Below, one piece after another: positions 62,996-64,000 of a DNA stretch of 64,000 nucleotides (within the stretch, counting starts at the first letter, position 1; every line of letters starts with the position of its first letter). The notes beneath the pieces were generated by a model. That model was not told the DNA's origin. It searched no databases and worked only from the letters and a program-made list of their open reading frames with translations. Both the position numbers and the translations under genes were made by a program. This DNA comes from Puccinia triticina (lineage: Eukaryota; Basidiomycota; Pucciniomycetes; Pucciniales; Pucciniaceae), in contig NC_070561.1 of assembly GCF_026914185.1 (NCBI RefSeq), forward strand, positions 8,308,001 through 8,372,000. Reading direction: 5' to 3'.

Positions 62996-63859
62996 TTGGG
63001 TGATGTGGAGAGCTCTGCTACGCTCTGTAAAGTAGTAATGGGGTGCAATAATCATAATCAAGCAGTAATATCCATCATGAAAGTAAAATAAGAAAGCTCC
63101 GCAAGTCAAAATAACTGCGCCGCAAGTAAGTAAGAATCTCTGCACCTGTAGCATTCAAAATAACAATCAGAATGCACCAAAGTCCGTAAAAGTCATGAAG
63201 ATAGAATAATAGAATCATACAGTGATGGGGGGGAACCTCCCTCCCCCCTCCGTAGAAAAGAAAAAATAACCTGAGAGAAAGAAACCCTTTTCCTCTGCCC
63301 GCCTCTCACGCACGCAATCCGCCAAGCCACACTCCCCCAACCACGCACATCATCCGCCCATTCCGCTCTCACGCGGATCTCCTAGCAACTTTGCCTCACG
63401 CCATTTCCCACCTTCAGAATCCTATTGCCATAGCTTCCTTGCGCCTGTCTAGCCTACAATGCTGGGATCCCACACGCCTCCTCCGCCCCAGCTATTCCCA
63501 CTGAAATAGCCCACTTTGGCTGCCACGGCTCCCCCCTTTCGCCGCTGCTACTAGCAAGTCCGCGCCAGCCTGCGTAAGTTGAGTCCAGCTCCGCCGCCGC
63601 CGCGCCGTGTACAGTAACTCTGCGCTCTGCCTCAAAGACATCCTCCGCGCTGTGCCACTCCGCGCCAGCCTTGTGGGATCTGCAGGTCTGCACAGTCAAT
63701 TTGAGTTCCCAACCTGTATTTACCACTACACTGGGTTTGTTCTGGTCATCAAGACGGATGTACAGTATATTGGAACGTCCAAAAGCTCATTCCAGAAGCC
63801 CAACCAGCGGACTTGAAGTCATGAGGATTGGACAATGGGTGTGTGAAATGAGTGTAGAA
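62996..63859. other. Unassigned, GC-richer stretch
   Basis: Composition shifts to GC-rich between about 63230 and 63700. A 90-codon minus-strand frame (63454-63726, including HGAAAAELDSTYAGWRGLAS) has no recognised family and could be chance in GC-rich DNA or a captured exon. Nothing else was seen. Confidence 0.35.
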
Positions 63860-64000
63860 GAATGAATATAACAAAATAAAAAGTATTTGGAAAACCCAAA
63901 AATTTATAAATTTTCTTTCATTAAATGACAATTTTGGGAAATCTTTAATACTATTCCACAAGAAATCGTGAATAATCAGAATCAGTAGAATGACATGTGA
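63860..64000. mobile_element. Partial copy of the long foldback element (runs off the window)
   Basis: From about 63860 the sequence follows one arm of the 42310-42996 element (AAAGAATGAATATAA.., TTTCATTAAATGACAATTTT, GGAATAGTATTAAAG in complement) with moderate divergence. The remainder lies beyond 64000. Confidence 0.7.

Overview
This window looks like a repeat-rich basidiomycete nuclear genome, most likely a rust fungus (Pucciniales). The grounds are a dihydroxyacetone kinase gene with 14 small exons, a nine-exon ATG22 gene, and a dense nest of Copia, Gypsy, Helitron, hAT and TIR elements. The order assignment is inference; intron density and gene content are read directly.

Region 1 (1-9,360): a succinate-semialdehyde-dehydrogenase-like gene remnant on the minus strand is split by a Copia retrotransposon (445-9271, TSD GGCTG). 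Its Gag-Pol frame is open, but two of the three integrase catalytic acids are replaced. Each LTR carries an intron-containing leader and, after an AATAAA, a second copy of that leader with both introns precisely missing. The 3' LTR also holds a 2.56-kb TIR element (6498-9055, TSD CAT) made of palindrome arrays.

Region 2 (about 11,860-19,600) is the only host-like genic island: dihydroxyacetone kinase (+), an unrecognised gene (-) and ATG22 (-).

Region 3 (20,100-29,640): a decayed hAT element whose BED finger is interrupted by a 355-bp LTR miniature (TRIM) with a tRNA-like Pol III unit in each LTR. Next comes a 3.2-kb element with CACCAGG ends, inside which sits a second tRNA-bearing TRIM, inside one LTR of which sits a 156-bp CACTA element. 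A full-size 'LTR-B' copy follows.

Region 4 (29,690-59,050): an old DNA element with 214-bp inverted ends and a broken gene was invaded by an LTR-B and then by a young Gypsy element (34008-58604). The Gypsy 5' LTR was cut by a 12.8-kb Helitron (45316-58094). The Helitron RepHel gene was in turn cut by another LTR-B (52055-52589); removing it restores a 1466-residue frame. The Helitron also encodes three related small proteins, possibly OB-fold ssDNA-binding proteins. The Gypsy element carries an antisense spliced gene and a second nucleocapsid-like ORF beyond pol.

Region 5 (59,100-64,000): a hairpin-array element, a Gypsy solo LTR (TSD CTGG), a solo LTR-B, an unassigned GC-richer stretch and the start of another long foldback element.

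The strongest candidates for something undescribed are the TRIMs with tRNA-like LTRs and half-tRNA primer sites, the Copia LTR that captured its own spliced leader, and the three-paralogue Helitron cargo.
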